A stretch of DNA of 64,000 nucleotides from Chlamydiales bacterium (GTDB taxonomy: Bacteria > Chlamydiota > Chlamydiia > Chlamydiales > JAAKFR01), in contig JAJACK010000005.1 of NCBI GenBank assembly GCA_022601535.1, forward strand, positions 16,011-80,010. Reading direction: 5' to 3'. This document shows, piece after piece, positions 17,827-25,589 of this stretch. Under the pieces are notes generated by a model. The model did no database searches. It saw only the letters and a program-made list of their open reading frames with translations, and was not told the origin of the DNA. The position numbers were made by a program, and so were the translations under genes. Position 1 is the first letter of the stretch. Each line of letters opens with the position of its first letter.

Positions 17827-17830
17827 ATGT

Positions 17831-17841
17831 CCTCCAGGAGG
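17831..17841. promoter_or_regulatory. Palindromic Shine-Dalgarno serving two divergent genes
   Basis: CCTCCAGGAGG is a perfect palindrome apart from its centre. On the plus strand AGGAGG (17836-17841) lies 5 nt before an ATA at 17847. On the minus strand GGAGG lies 4 nt before the fliO ATG at 17826. Confidence 0.6.
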
Positions 17842-17846
17842 CGATC

Positions 17847-18680
17847 ATAGTACAGAAAGGAATTATCGCGCTAGATATAGATGGGACCATTACAACTCAA
17901 AGGCATACAATTGAAAAAGAGGTTGTAGAGTTCTTGATGAGTTTGATGGATGACTATCTTGTGATCTTCATCAGTGGGCGAACGTTCTCTTTTGCTCGTC
18001 CCATTTTATCCCATCTTGTCGGTCACTACCACTTTGCTGTCCAAAATGGAGCTGCGCTCTATGAGATGCCCAACGTATTGCAACTCAAGAAGCACTATCT
18101 TGGGAGTGAAGCGATCGAAAAGCTCGAACCTATTTTTACCAAAGAAGAGGGAGGATTACTTGTAGAATCGGGGCAAGAGCGGGATGATATTTGCTATTAT
18201 AAGCCGGCCGATTTTTCACAAAAGGAGCGGGATTACCTCGACCACCGTATCTCTTTTTCTCCAGAGACATGGGTCCCTCTCACCTCTTTTAAGGACGCTG
18301 GTCTTACAGAATTTGCCGTTGGCAAGTTCTTCGCTCCAAGAGAAGATGCAAGCCGCGTTGCAAAAGAGGTGAATGAGCAATTTGGGTTCAATGTTGTTGT
18401 GATCCACGACCCCTTTCGTCCCGGCTCGTATCTTGCTCATATCAATAGCCCCGAAGCTTCTAAAGGGCACATCCTCCAAGAATTTGTGCAGATGCAAGAG
18501 AAGCGGCTTCCGATTATTTCAGCAGGAGATGATTACAACGACGTTCACATGTGGGAGAAAAGTGATATCAAAATTGTGATGCAAAATGCCCCAGAAGATC
18601 TCCACCACCATGCCGATATCTTAGCGCCACCTGCTCAAGAGCAAGGAATTATCGCCGCGCTTAAGGAAGCGCTTAGATGA
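17847..18680 (+). CDS. HAD-superfamily (type IIB/Cof-like) phosphatase, probable ATA start
   Basis: 277 aa if it starts at the ATA at 17847. The frame runs GIIALDIDGTITTQ (HAD motif I with catalytic Asp pair), VIFISGRTF (motif II), a cap domain, and PIISAGDDYNDVHMW (motif IV). The first in-frame ATG, at 17926, would delete motif I, so translation must begin earlier. No ATG, GTG or TTG lies between the preceding coding region and motif I, whereas AGGAGG sits 5 nt before ATA. The substrate is unknown; sugar- or nucleotide-phosphate hydrolysis is usual for this subfamily. The next gene overlaps in ATGA. Confidence 0.75.
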   Translation: MVQKGIIALDIDGTITTQRHTIEKEVVEFLMSLMDDYLVIFISGRTFSFARPILSHLVGHYHFAVQNGAALYEMPNVLQLKKHYLGSEAIEKLEPIFTKEEGGLLVESGQERDDICYYKPADFSQKERDYLDHRISFSPETWVPLTSFKDAGLTEFAVGKFFAPREDASRVAKEVNEQFGFNVVVIHDPFRPGSYLAHINSPEASKGHILQEFVQMQEKRLPIISAGDDYNDVHMWEKSDIKIVMQNAPEDLHHHADILAPPAQEQGIIAALKEALR

Positions 18681-18997
18681 ATGGAACCTTTGAATTTACA
18701 GATAGTGCCAACTGCCTAATTGGAACCTTGGCTTTTGAGAGAAATACGGCACAAAAAGTGAGCTGGGAAGTGCGCTATACACTCAGCTTACCAGAGCGCG
18801 ACCGATTAGAAGAGACAGTGGATTACATGGAGGTGAAAAAACACCTCCACACCCTCGTAACAAGTGTGAAACCTCTTTTGATAGAAACACTTGCCAAGCA
18901 GATGCTCAACTCTCTTTTTGAAACATTTGCCCCTCTAGAGGCAACCCTTCGATTAAAAAAAGAGTCGGTAGGAGTGATTTTAGAGGTGAGTCGATGA
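18677..18997 (+). CDS. folB: Dihydroneopterin aldolase/epimerase-like protein (FolB/FolX family)
   Basis: 106 aa. VSWEVRYTLSLPERDRLEETVDYMEVKKHL followed by LIETLAKQMLNSLF fits the T-fold FolB/FolX pattern, in which VDY and the LIETLA helix carry substrate-binding residues (conserved Glu). It would act on dihydroneopterin in folate or pterin synthesis. The protein is slightly shorter than typical (about 120) and the N-terminal strand is divergent, so enzyme specificity is uncertain. It overlaps the HAD gene (4 bp) and the SDR gene (4 bp), indicating a three-gene unit. Confidence 0.65.
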   Translation: MNGTFEFTDSANCLIGTLAFERNTAQKVSWEVRYTLSLPERDRLEETVDYMEVKKHLHTLVTSVKPLLIETLAKQMLNSLFETFAPLEATLRLKKESVGVILEVSR

Positions 18998-19656
18998 TCC
19001 TTGTCACTGGTGGAGCGCGTCAACTTGGGGCAGCGATTTGCAAAAAGCTTGCAGGACTTGGAAAAAGAGTAGTGATTCACTACAACACGAGTCAAAAAGA
19101 GGCAGTAGAGCTTTCTAAACAGTGTCCTCATTCAGAAATTATCCAAGGCGATTTCACTCATGGACTAGAAGATTTTATCAGACGGTACAAAAAACACTTT
19201 CCTTCAACAGAGGGGCTCATCAATAATGTGGGAAATTTTGCGCTTGGAAAAGCATCATCGATCACCACTTTAGACCCCCTTCTTCAAACCAATCTCACAG
19301 CGCCAATTCTTCTTACAAATGCCCTTTTACCCTCGGTCAAAAAAAACAAGGGATCAATTGTAAACATAGGGACTTCAGGCCTTTGTAACCCTTGGGTCCG
19401 TGCAACACCCTTTGGTTTAACAAAAGCTGCACTTCTCTTCTATACACGCTCTCTTGCCAAAGAGCTTGCTCCTTTTAATGTTTCGGTGAATATGATCTCT
19501 CCTGGTCAACTTAAGCATTCAGAAGACCTACCCCAAAAGTTGCCGATGGGGCGGGCTGGAACAGTTGAGGAGGTGGCAGATTTAATTGCGACACTCCTCG
19601 AGCAAAAATACATCACAGGTCAAAACATCGAGATAGCTGGCGGTTACTCTTTCTAG
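18994..19656 (+). CDS. SDR family protein, pteridine reductase/FolM-like, catalytic Tyr replaced by Phe
   Basis: 220 aa short-chain dehydrogenase/reductase. The cofactor loop is LVTGGARQLGAAI (residues 3-15, TGxxxxLG type). LINNVGNF is the NNAG-equivalent, IVNIGTSG has the catalytic Ser position, and TPFGLTKAALLFYTRSLAKE aligns with YxxxK. The catalytic Tyr is therefore Phe while the Lys is kept. ISPGQLKHSEDLP and the GGYSF end are normal. Association with a FolB-like gene suggests pterin reduction (FolM type). The Tyr-to-Phe change could mean altered chemistry or loss of activity. Confidence 0.75.
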   Translation: MILVTGGARQLGAAICKKLAGLGKRVVIHYNTSQKEAVELSKQCPHSEIIQGDFTHGLEDFIRRYKKHFPSTEGLINNVGNFALGKASSITTLDPLLQTNLTAPILLTNALLPSVKKNKGSIVNIGTSGLCNPWVRATPFGLTKAALLFYTRSLAKELAPFNVSVNMISPGQLKHSEDLPQKLPMGRAGTVEEVADLIATLLEQKYITGQNIEIAGGYSF

Positions 19657-19689
19657 TAATATTGGCATTGTTTGTGCTTTGTATTTAGT

Positions 19690-21042
19690 ATGGCAAAAAT
19701 TCGCTGTGAAATAACTTCCAAATCTTGGAATAAAGCTCAAGTTTCATTTAAAGATGAGAAAGGAGAAATAAGCTCATTTGTTGTTAAGCGAATCACCATT
19801 CTTGGAAGAATTGTTAGATGGTTTAAGTCTTTTTTTCCAAATAGATTAACGCAAAAATTTGTTAAGGTAGAAGGAGATCATGGATCTCTAGAGATCAAAA
19901 TTTCTGATTTAGCTAAAGAAGTGGGCTTAACTGCAAGTGAAATACTTCATTGTAAGAGTCTTAAGAAAAAGCTGTCAGATTCTTATCCTGTCAGTGTGGC
20001 TAAAGAAGAAATCCACAAAATCACTCAAAAAGATATCAACATAATGAGTCAGTTGAAGCAACTGGCGCAAGCTCTCATCAATAATCCTCCAAAAAAAGAG
20101 GGGGATTACTACATTACAGTCACAGAAAAGATTCGTCTACTTGTAAATGTAAAGGGAACAGATGTAAAAGTTTCAACCCTTTTTGGAAGAAAAGTGGCCA
20201 AAGGCTCTTTCAATGTTGTGATGCAGTCCACAGATCTATTGACAGGTCTTCCTGTTAAAGGAGAAAGTGCTATTGTTAAATCGACTTATAATACTTCCAA
20301 TCGAGGAGAGATAGACCGTGAAGTTGCCATTTTAAATCACCTGCATGGAAGTGGAGAGGTTTTAGGAATTCAAAAGAAGGTGAGAAAAATCATAGATGTG
20401 GTGACCGGTCAGGAAAGTGCCTGTCATGTTGGAGTACGTTATAAAAGCGATCTATACGATTTTCCTATTCAAAAAGTAGAGGATAAAGTTTCAATTGCGT
20501 ATCAACTCACACATGCGGTTGTCTACGCACACTCAAAAGGAATTGCTCATAGAGATATTAAGCCTGAAAATATTTTTGTTGGGGAAACCTCTGAAGAGGG
20601 AGGCCCCTTGGTTTATTTGGCAGATTTTGGAGGGAGTGTTGATTTTTCAGAGAAAGATGCCTTTATAAAGAGGGTTACAACGACGCCTGAGTTTAGTACA
20701 GGTCAGGATGAATCCGAACTTAATCTCAATGTGAGAGTTGAAAAATTTGATGCTGTGAAGGAGATCCATAAAAAGGCCGATGTTTATAGCGTCTCTTGGG
20801 TGTTAATTGAAATATTCACCCCGGTAAAGGCGAGTGAAACCCCTCTAAACATCACAAGATACATTGAGAGTCAATTGAAAAAGAGTGGTCTAAATGATGG
20901 AGTTATTAGACTTATTCTTAAAGGGATAGATAAAGATTATAGAAACCGTCCTTCGATGGAGGAGCTTCATCAAGCAGTGACTAAAGAGCTAGAGAGGATT
21001 TTGCCTACTCGCGCAGCTTCTTTGAAAGAACTTTCAGCTTAG
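19690..21042 (+). CDS. Eukaryotic-type Ser/Thr protein kinase
   Basis: 450 aa from the ATG at 19690. A non-kinase N-terminal region (about 1-165) precedes the kinase domain: glycine loop GRKVAKGSFNVV, ATP-binding Lys197 in AIVKST, catalytic loop HRDIKPENI (His287-Arg-Asp289), DFGGS (Asp312), and a C-lobe ending in RNRPSMEELHQAV. All catalytic residues are present, so activity is likely. No membrane helix and none of the PknB-type extracellular repeats are present, unlike the housekeeping chlamydial kinases. It lies head-to-head at the 3' end with an F-box protein, and a secreted effector role is plausible but inferred. Confidence 0.88.
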   Translation: MAKIRCEITSKSWNKAQVSFKDEKGEISSFVVKRITILGRIVRWFKSFFPNRLTQKFVKVEGDHGSLEIKISDLAKEVGLTASEILHCKSLKKKLSDSYPVSVAKEEIHKITQKDINIMSQLKQLAQALINNPPKKEGDYYITVTEKIRLLVNVKGTDVKVSTLFGRKVAKGSFNVVMQSTDLLTGLPVKGESAIVKSTYNTSNRGEIDREVAILNHLHGSGEVLGIQKKVRKIIDVVTGQESACHVGVRYKSDLYDFPIQKVEDKVSIAYQLTHAVVYAHSKGIAHRDIKPENIFVGETSEEGGPLVYLADFGGSVDFSEKDAFIKRVTTTPEFSTGQDESELNLNVRVEKFDAVKEIHKKADVYSVSWVLIEIFTPVKASETPLNITRYIESQLKKSGLNDGVIRLILKGIDKDYRNRPSMEELHQAVTKELERILPTRAASLKELSA

Positions 21043-22224
21043 AATACGCTCTAGAAGATCTGGTTGAAAAGACCAAACATAAGCCTTCATAGCATCGGTT
21101 GCTGCAACAATTGTTTTACCCATTCCAAGGCCTACAGATTTTGTCGTGGGTGAATTCGGAGTGGTCAAAGTCGCTTCTAAAGTGGCATAATCTTGGTTCC
21201 AAACACAAACTCTTCCATCATAAGATCCTGTCACAAAGAGCCCTTCAAGAAAAGCAACAGATGTTACAGAAGTTGTGTGTCCTCCAGCAAGAGTTTGCAT
21301 CATTGAACCATCAAAACCAACAATTTTAACTGTTCCATCCATCAGGGCAACAGCTATTTTTTCAATCGATGCCGTGAGATTCATAACAAGCTCACAATCG
21401 CCTAGAGTAATACAATTTGGAGGGAGCTGTTGATTGAGTTTTTGAACAGTAAGTTGATTGCTAAAGCTTGCTCCAATGACCAGGTGAGCCTCATCAGGGG
21501 AAAAAGCTGTAAATGAAAGTTTGTTGCCCTGAATAGAATCTGTTGGTTCTGCCCCCCTCCAAACAGTAACTTTTTGAGAAGAGCCTGTTGCAATGTATAG
21601 GGCTGTTTGTGAGATATCAATAAATGTTGTTACAACAGTAGTCTCCAAGTTATGTGAAAACTCCCATCCCCCATCTGTTTCATTCCATACAGAAGCGTAC
21701 TTTAAATCGGGCGCTGCACTTACAATAACTGAACCATCTGGAGATATTTTAACACGCCCAATACTTTGTCCTACTGCACTAGGGATATGAGTGACTTCAT
21801 TTCCCTTTGTATCCCATATAGAAAGATTTTTATCCTGAATTGATCCCGTGACGATTCGTTGTCCATTTTCTGATATGGAAACATTTGAAATACGATGGGC
21901 ACCTTGGTTTTGATCTCTTTTCAATTCAGTTTGTTGGTACGCGCTACCAAAACCATTGTTATGCTGTGAAAAGACAGCTTTGTAGCTTAAACTAACCGGA
22001 AGCCCTGGTAGAGCAAAACGGAGCCAAAGCTTAGAAGAATGTCCTCCCAAAACGACAGCTTTAAATTCCCTAGAGACTCGTGCGGTTCTTGCAAGAGAGC
22101 ATAGGTCTAAGAATGAAAAAATATGCAAGAGCACATCTCTTGATAATTTTGTGATGTCACTATTTTGTCGATCCCTAATTGAATCGTAATCTCTGGAAAG
22201 AGTGGAGTTGGGGGTAATAGCCAT
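21034..22224 (-). CDS. F-box and WD40-repeat protein (eukaryotic-like, probable effector)
   Basis: 396 aa. Residues about 24-72 form an F-box: ITKLSRDVLLHIFSFLDLCS followed by LARTARVSREFKAVV and KLWLRFAL, matching the LPxEILxxIFSFLDxxDL...VSRxW...LW pattern. Seven WD40-like blades follow, with endings such as LSIWD, ASVWNE, VTVWRG and VCVWNQ; the sixth (TTSVTSVAFLEGLFVTGSYD) is the clearest. This is the layout of eukaryotic FBXW/Cdc4 substrate receptors: the F-box would bind host SKP1 and the propeller would select a substrate for ubiquitination. No membrane segment. The upstream 190 bp are very AT-rich. It overlaps the kinase gene by 9 bp at the 3' end. Confidence 0.87.
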   Translation of the reverse strand: MAITPNSTLSRDYDSIRDRQNSDITKLSRDVLLHIFSFLDLCSLARTARVSREFKAVVLGGHSSKLWLRFALPGLPVSLSYKAVFSQHNNGFGSAYQQTELKRDQNQGAHRISNVSISENGQRIVTGSIQDKNLSIWDTKGNEVTHIPSAVGQSIGRVKISPDGSVIVSAAPDLKYASVWNETDGGWEFSHNLETTVVTTFIDISQTALYIATGSSQKVTVWRGAEPTDSIQGNKLSFTAFSPDEAHLVIGASFSNQLTVQKLNQQLPPNCITLGDCELVMNLTASIEKIAVALMDGTVKIVGFDGSMMQTLAGGHTTSVTSVAFLEGLFVTGSYDGRVCVWNQDYATLEATLTTPNSPTTKSVGLGMGKTIVAATDAMKAYVWSFQPDLLERILS

Positions 22225-22415
22225 ATAAAAATTTAATTATTGTTTAATTTATTTATAAGTCTATTATGACATTTTTTTATTATAAAAGTCAATTTTGTAT
22301 TATTAAAATAAGTTCTCTTAATTAATTAATTTTTTATTACTTAATTATTAAAATTTGATTTTGTATAAAAGATGGGGTTGCGCAACAACTCTATTTTAGA
22401 TCAATTGAATTTAGA
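22225..22415. other. AT-rich intergenic region upstream of the F-box gene
   Basis: About 190 bp composed largely of A and T, with runs such as TTAATTAATTAA. No open frame of note. It presumably holds the F-box gene promoter (TTAAAT lies 6 nt before that ATG), but several equivalent boxes exist and none can be chosen. Its composition differs from the flanking genes and fits a region of acquired DNA. Confidence 0.5.
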
Positions 22416-22901
22416 TTAGTTAGAGTCTATAGTGCCGTTTAAGCATTGAAGAACAAAATCGGTAAAGTTTTTTTCTTCTAAAAATTGAACAATGCTCTCT
22501 TTTTCTTTTTGATATTTATCAATGATTTCATCGTTAATATTAAAAGTGACAAAATAGGGGATGACTAGATTTTTTATTGAAACAACAGGCTGCATCATTC
22601 CCTTGGAGTGTTTTTCACTCCTGGATAATTCTTTGAAGCGTTGGAAAGAAATGGCTTTTATTTTCACCAGATCGCTTTTACTGGTATGGTCAAAGAGAAA
22701 GGAATTTTTCTCACCAAATCCTAAAAGGAGGCCGTGTAAATAGTGGTTCTCAAAAACCTTTTTCCAAAAAGAAGAATTCTTGTCATCGATGGAATCTAAA
22801 ATAGTCTTTAGGTCAAATTGGGTCTCGGTTACGCTTGCAAAATCATTGTAGTATTTTTTCAAAATATAGAGAGCTTGGTGGACATTGACAAATAGCCCCA
22901 T
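22416..22901 (-). CDS. Hypothetical protein, 161 aa
   Basis: No family recognised. A soluble, mixed-charge protein without signal peptide or membrane segment. It contains LLLGFGEKNSFLFD and a C-terminal IDKYQKEKESIVQFLEEKNF that looks helical. The ATG is only about 15 nt behind the fabI terminator and has no ribosome site; a TAGAAA box lies 7 nt upstream, like the leaderless genes elsewhere in the window, but weaker. It could be a truncated remnant of a larger lineage-specific gene. Confidence 0.5.
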   Translation of the reverse strand: MGLFVNVHQALYILKKYYNDFASVTETQFDLKTILDSIDDKNSSFWKKVFENHYLHGLLLGFGEKNSFLFDHTSKSDLVKIKAISFQRFKELSRSEKHSKGMMQPVVSIKNLVIPYFVTFNINDEIIDKYQKEKESIVQFLEEKNFTDFVLQCLNGTIDSN

Positions 22902-22915
22902 TCTAGATTTTCTAA

Positions 22916-22955
22916 AAAAAAAGGTCGCTCCACGGGAGGTGGGGCGACCTTTTTT
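22916..22955 (-). terminator. Rho-independent terminator behind fabI
   Basis: On the minus strand AAGGTCGC/CCAC stems (22951-22944 pairing with 22928-22921, inner GTGG/CCAC) are followed by a run of about ten T. It ends the rluA-fabI transcript. Confidence 0.88.
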
Positions 22956-22979
22956 AAAATGAGATAAATTTAATTGGAT

Positions 22980-23876
22980 TTACTCTTCGAGCATTTCTGA
23001 GCCAACACCCATCGCATGCATGCCATTGTCAACATAGAGAGTCACTCCAGTGATGGCTGAGGCTAGAACAGAGAGGAGAAAAGCAGCGCTTTGTCCCACT
23101 TGCTCCGCATTGATTGCATCGGCAATCGGTGCTGTTTTTTTGGTGTAATCAATCATTCGGTCGATAAAGCCAATTGCTCTTGCTGCGCGAGAAGGGAGTG
23201 CTCCTGCTGAGATGGAATTGACCCGAACTCCCCACTTTCGTCCTGCTTCAAAGGCGAGCATTCGTGTATCACTTTCAAGTGCAGCTTTAGCGGAACTCAT
23301 TCCTCCACCGTAGCCTGGAACAGCACGTTCTGAGGCAAGGTAGGTGAGAGAGAGGGTCGCTCCTCCTTTATTCATGAGCGGTCCAAAATGGGAGAGAAGG
23401 CTGATAAATGAGTAGGAAGAGGCGCTCATAGCAGCGAGGTAGCCGCTGCGGGAGGTTTCGAGAAGAGAGTTTTTGATCTCGGGGGAATTGGCAAGTGAGT
23501 GGACAAGGAAGTCAATTTTGCCAAAGTCTTTTTCAACAGCTGTGGCAACTTCACTCACGGTATATCCAGCAGCATTTTTGTACCGCTTATTTTCACGCAC
23601 CTCTTCAGGAACATCTTCTGGTTTGTCAAAGGCTGCATCGAGAGGATAGATTTTAGAGATGGTAAGAAGAGAACCATCACTCAGTTTACGCGATGTATCG
23701 AATTTTCCCGATTCGTACGCTTTTGTAAAAATACCGAGGAGGGGAGTCCATGTTCCAACGAGGATTTCACAACCCGCTTCGGCAAGTGATTTTGCAATGG
23801 CCCAGCCAAATCCTTGGTCGTCAGCAATTCCAGCAATAAAGGCTCGTTTTCCTTTGAGATCAATTTCTAGTGTCAT
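22980..23876 (-). CDS. fabI: Enoyl-[acyl-carrier-protein] reductase (NADH), plant-like FabI
   Basis: 298 aa. Performs the last reduction of fatty acid elongation. The N-terminal cofactor region has [40 protein letters not shown] precedes the active site. [20 protein letters not shown] holds the Tyr...Lys pair (YX6K type). The insertion between about residues 60 and 110 and the overall length match plant and chlamydial enoyl reductases rather than E. coli FabI (262 aa). It overlaps the pseudouridine synthase gene by 4 bp, and a strong terminator follows. Confidence 0.95.
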   Translation of the reverse strand: MTLEIDLKGKRAFIAGIADDQGFGWAIAKSLAEAGCEILVGTWTPLLGIFTKAYESGKFDTSRKLSDGSLLTISKIYPLDAAFDKPEDVPEEVRENKRYKNAAGYTVSEVATAVEKDFGKIDFLVHSLANSPEIKNSLLETSRSGYLAAMSASSYSFISLLSHFGPLMNKGGATLSLTYLASERAVPGYGGGMSSAKAALESDTRMLAFEAGRKWGVRVNSISAGALPSRAARAIGFIDRMIDYTKKTAPIADAINAEQVGQSAAFLLSVLASAITGVTLYVDNGMHAMGVGSEMLEE

Positions 23877-24604
23877 TTTAACTCCATATCTTGTGGTAGA
23901 GGAGCTGAAAAGCTCCGGCTTTCAAAACTAATTTTTTCTGCGTGCAAAAGAGGGCGGTGTGTCGTTTGGTGTCGCCCACCGTAATCAACATCTCCTTCAA
24001 TCGGGGTGTTGACCGATTGGAGATGGATCCGAATTTGATGGGTTCGTCCTGTTTTAGGGCTGCAACGAAGCAAGGCGCGTTTTTTGAATCGTTTGACAAG
24101 GTTCCAACTCGTCACAGCTTCTTTTCCCCCAACAGGTGTGTTGATCACTCCTCTTCGTTTTTTGGGAGGAGGCGTGACATAGGTAAGGTAACTTTTTTTC
24201 ACTTCCCGCCTTTTAAAGAGTTTTTCGAGCTTCTCTTTCATCACATCTGTTTTTGCAAGGAGCATCACCCCCGTTGTGTCCCGGTCGAGCCGATGGACGA
24301 GCAAACCGCCTAGAGTCTCTGCAATGTTCTCAGAGGTGAGTGCAACGGGCTTGTTGATCACGATGAGCTCGTCATCTTCAAAGAGGATAGGGATCTCTGA
24401 AGAGGGAGGCTCTTCAAGGAAGATCTCCACTTCGTCCCCCTTTCTAAGGCGAGTAGAGCAAAACCGTTCAACAAAACCGTTGACATGACACCTATGATGC
24501 TCAATTAGCCATCTAAGTGGTTTGGTCTTCCATTCACCTCGGAGCTCGTCCCGTAGGTAGGGAAGGAGCTTAGAGGGGGTGACAACCTTAAATTTTACTT
24601 TCAT
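23873..24604 (-). CDS. RluA-family pseudouridine synthase
   Basis: 243 aa from the ATG at 24604. An S4-like N-terminal RNA-binding part is followed by [20 protein letters not shown], then [20 protein letters not shown] with the catalytic Asp (HRLDRDTTG), and [20 protein letters not shown], the third conserved block. The target base cannot be told from the sequence (23S rRNA or tRNA). A TATACT box ends 7 nt before the ATG and no Shine-Dalgarno is seen. It is divergent from the heptosyltransferase gene. Confidence 0.9.
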   Translation of the reverse strand: MKVKFKVVTPSKLLPYLRDELRGEWKTKPLRWLIEHHRCHVNGFVERFCSTRLRKGDEVEIFLEEPPSSEIPILFEDDELIVINKPVALTSENIAETLGGLLVHRLDRDTTGVMLLAKTDVMKEKLEKLFKRREVKKSYLTYVTPPPKKRRGVINTPVGGKEAVTSWNLVKRFKKRALLRCSPKTGRTHQIRIHLQSVNTPIEGDVDYGGRHQTTHRPLLHAEKISFESRSFSAPLPQDMELK

Positions 24605-24611
24605 GTGAGAG

Positions 24612-24617
24612 AGTATA
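24612..24617 (-). promoter_or_regulatory. -10 box of the RluA-type gene, leaderless spacing
   Basis: TATACT on the minus strand, separated from the ATG at 24604 by exactly 7 nt. I see no convincing -35 at 16-18 nt. Confidence 0.45.
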
Positions 24618-24659
24618 TCACACTTGAGAATAAAAGCCTTCTTCTTCAAGCTTGCAGGG

Positions 24660-25589
24660 ATGAAATTTTTAATCATTAAGAGCTCTTCCTATGGTGATAT
24701 TCTCCACGCTTTTCGAGCGGTGAGCTATCTCCGTCACAAATCTCCCTATGGGCAGATCGACTGGGTTGTGGAAAATCGGTGTCGAGAGCTTGTTGAATCT
24801 CATCCTGAAGTGGATGCAGCTGTTGTGATCGATTCAAAACGGTTGAAATGTCCCAAGTTGGAGCGGTACGATGTGGTCTTTGATCTGCAGGGCAATCTAA
24901 AATCAGCGTGGGTTTTATCCAAAGTGCGCGCCAAGCTCAAAATTGGATTTGGATGGAAAAGTTTGGCTGAGTGGCCAAATTTCTTCTTTACACATCTCCG
25001 TACCAATCCTCCTCACGGGCGAAATATCCGCGATGATTACCTTGCTGTTGTGCAAGCCTATTTCAAAGAATCGGTTCCTTTTAAGGAGAAACCTTTTCTC
25101 TATCCTCTGTCGAAAAAAGAGAAGATTTTTTTGCAAACAATCGATCCAAAAGGGACGGTAGTTTGCCCATTTGCCAATTGGAAAAGCAAACAACTTCCCA
25201 AAAAAACAGTGGATGAGGTGCTTGCCAAAAGAAGGGGACCTTTCTACTTTATCTGGGGAAATGAAGAGGAGAGAAAACGGGCGCATGCATTTGAAGTTGA
25301 AGAGAAAAAAGTGCTCCCCCATCTATCGCTTCCTCTCTTGCAACGGGTGATGGATAGATGTCGGTTGGTGATTGCAATGGATTCACTCCCTCTCCATCTT
25401 TGTGCAACAACAAAGACTCCGTCACTCAGCTTTTTTGGCTCTTCTTCAATGGCAAAATATGCACCTCAAGGAGAGCATCATCTTGCTGAGCAAGGGATCT
25501 GTCCCTATGGGGTCCAGTTTGAAAAGCGGTGTCCTAAGCTAAGAAGTTGTCAGTCGGTTGCCTGCATCAATAAGTTGAGGTCAAGGTAA
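24660..25589 (+). CDS. waaC: Glycosyltransferase family 9 (heptosyltransferase I-like)
   Basis: 309 aa from the ATG at 24660. FLIIKSSSYGDILHAFRAVSYL is the GT9 N-terminus (KxSSxGDxxHxxP type), IDWVVENRCRELVESHPEVD follows, and the C-terminal domain has CRLVIAMDSLPLHLCATTKT (D-x2-P/GxxHLA) and SFFGSSSMAKYAP. It transfers a heptose or similar sugar to the LPS inner core at the inner membrane. Chlamydiaceae lack heptose in LPS, so the presence of a WaaC-like enzyme indicates a longer core in this lineage. Donor specificity cannot be read from the sequence. It overlaps the opposing gene by 40 bp at the 3' end. Confidence 0.82.
   Translation: MKFLIIKSSSYGDILHAFRAVSYLRHKSPYGQIDWVVENRCRELVESHPEVDAAVVIDSKRLKCPKLERYDVVFDLQGNLKSAWVLSKVRAKLKIGFGWKSLAEWPNFFFTHLRTNPPHGRNIRDDYLAVVQAYFKESVPFKEKPFLYPLSKKEKIFLQTIDPKGTVVCPFANWKSKQLPKKTVDEVLAKRRGPFYFIWGNEEERKRAHAFEVEEKKVLPHLSLPLLQRVMDRCRLVIAMDSLPLHLCATTKTPSLSFFGSSSMAKYAPQGEHHLAEQGICPYGVQFEKRCPKLRSCQSVACINKLRSR

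Noticed and set aside
17926..18680. HAD gene started at the first ATG (17926 or 17934).
   Set aside because: This would remove the catalytic DxDGT motif, which is present in frame upstream.
22416..22901. Treating this frame as a certain pseudogene because it directly follows a terminator and lacks a ribosome site.
   Set aside because: Leaderless starts are common here and a weak -10 box sits at the usual 7 nt, so it is kept as a low-confidence gene.
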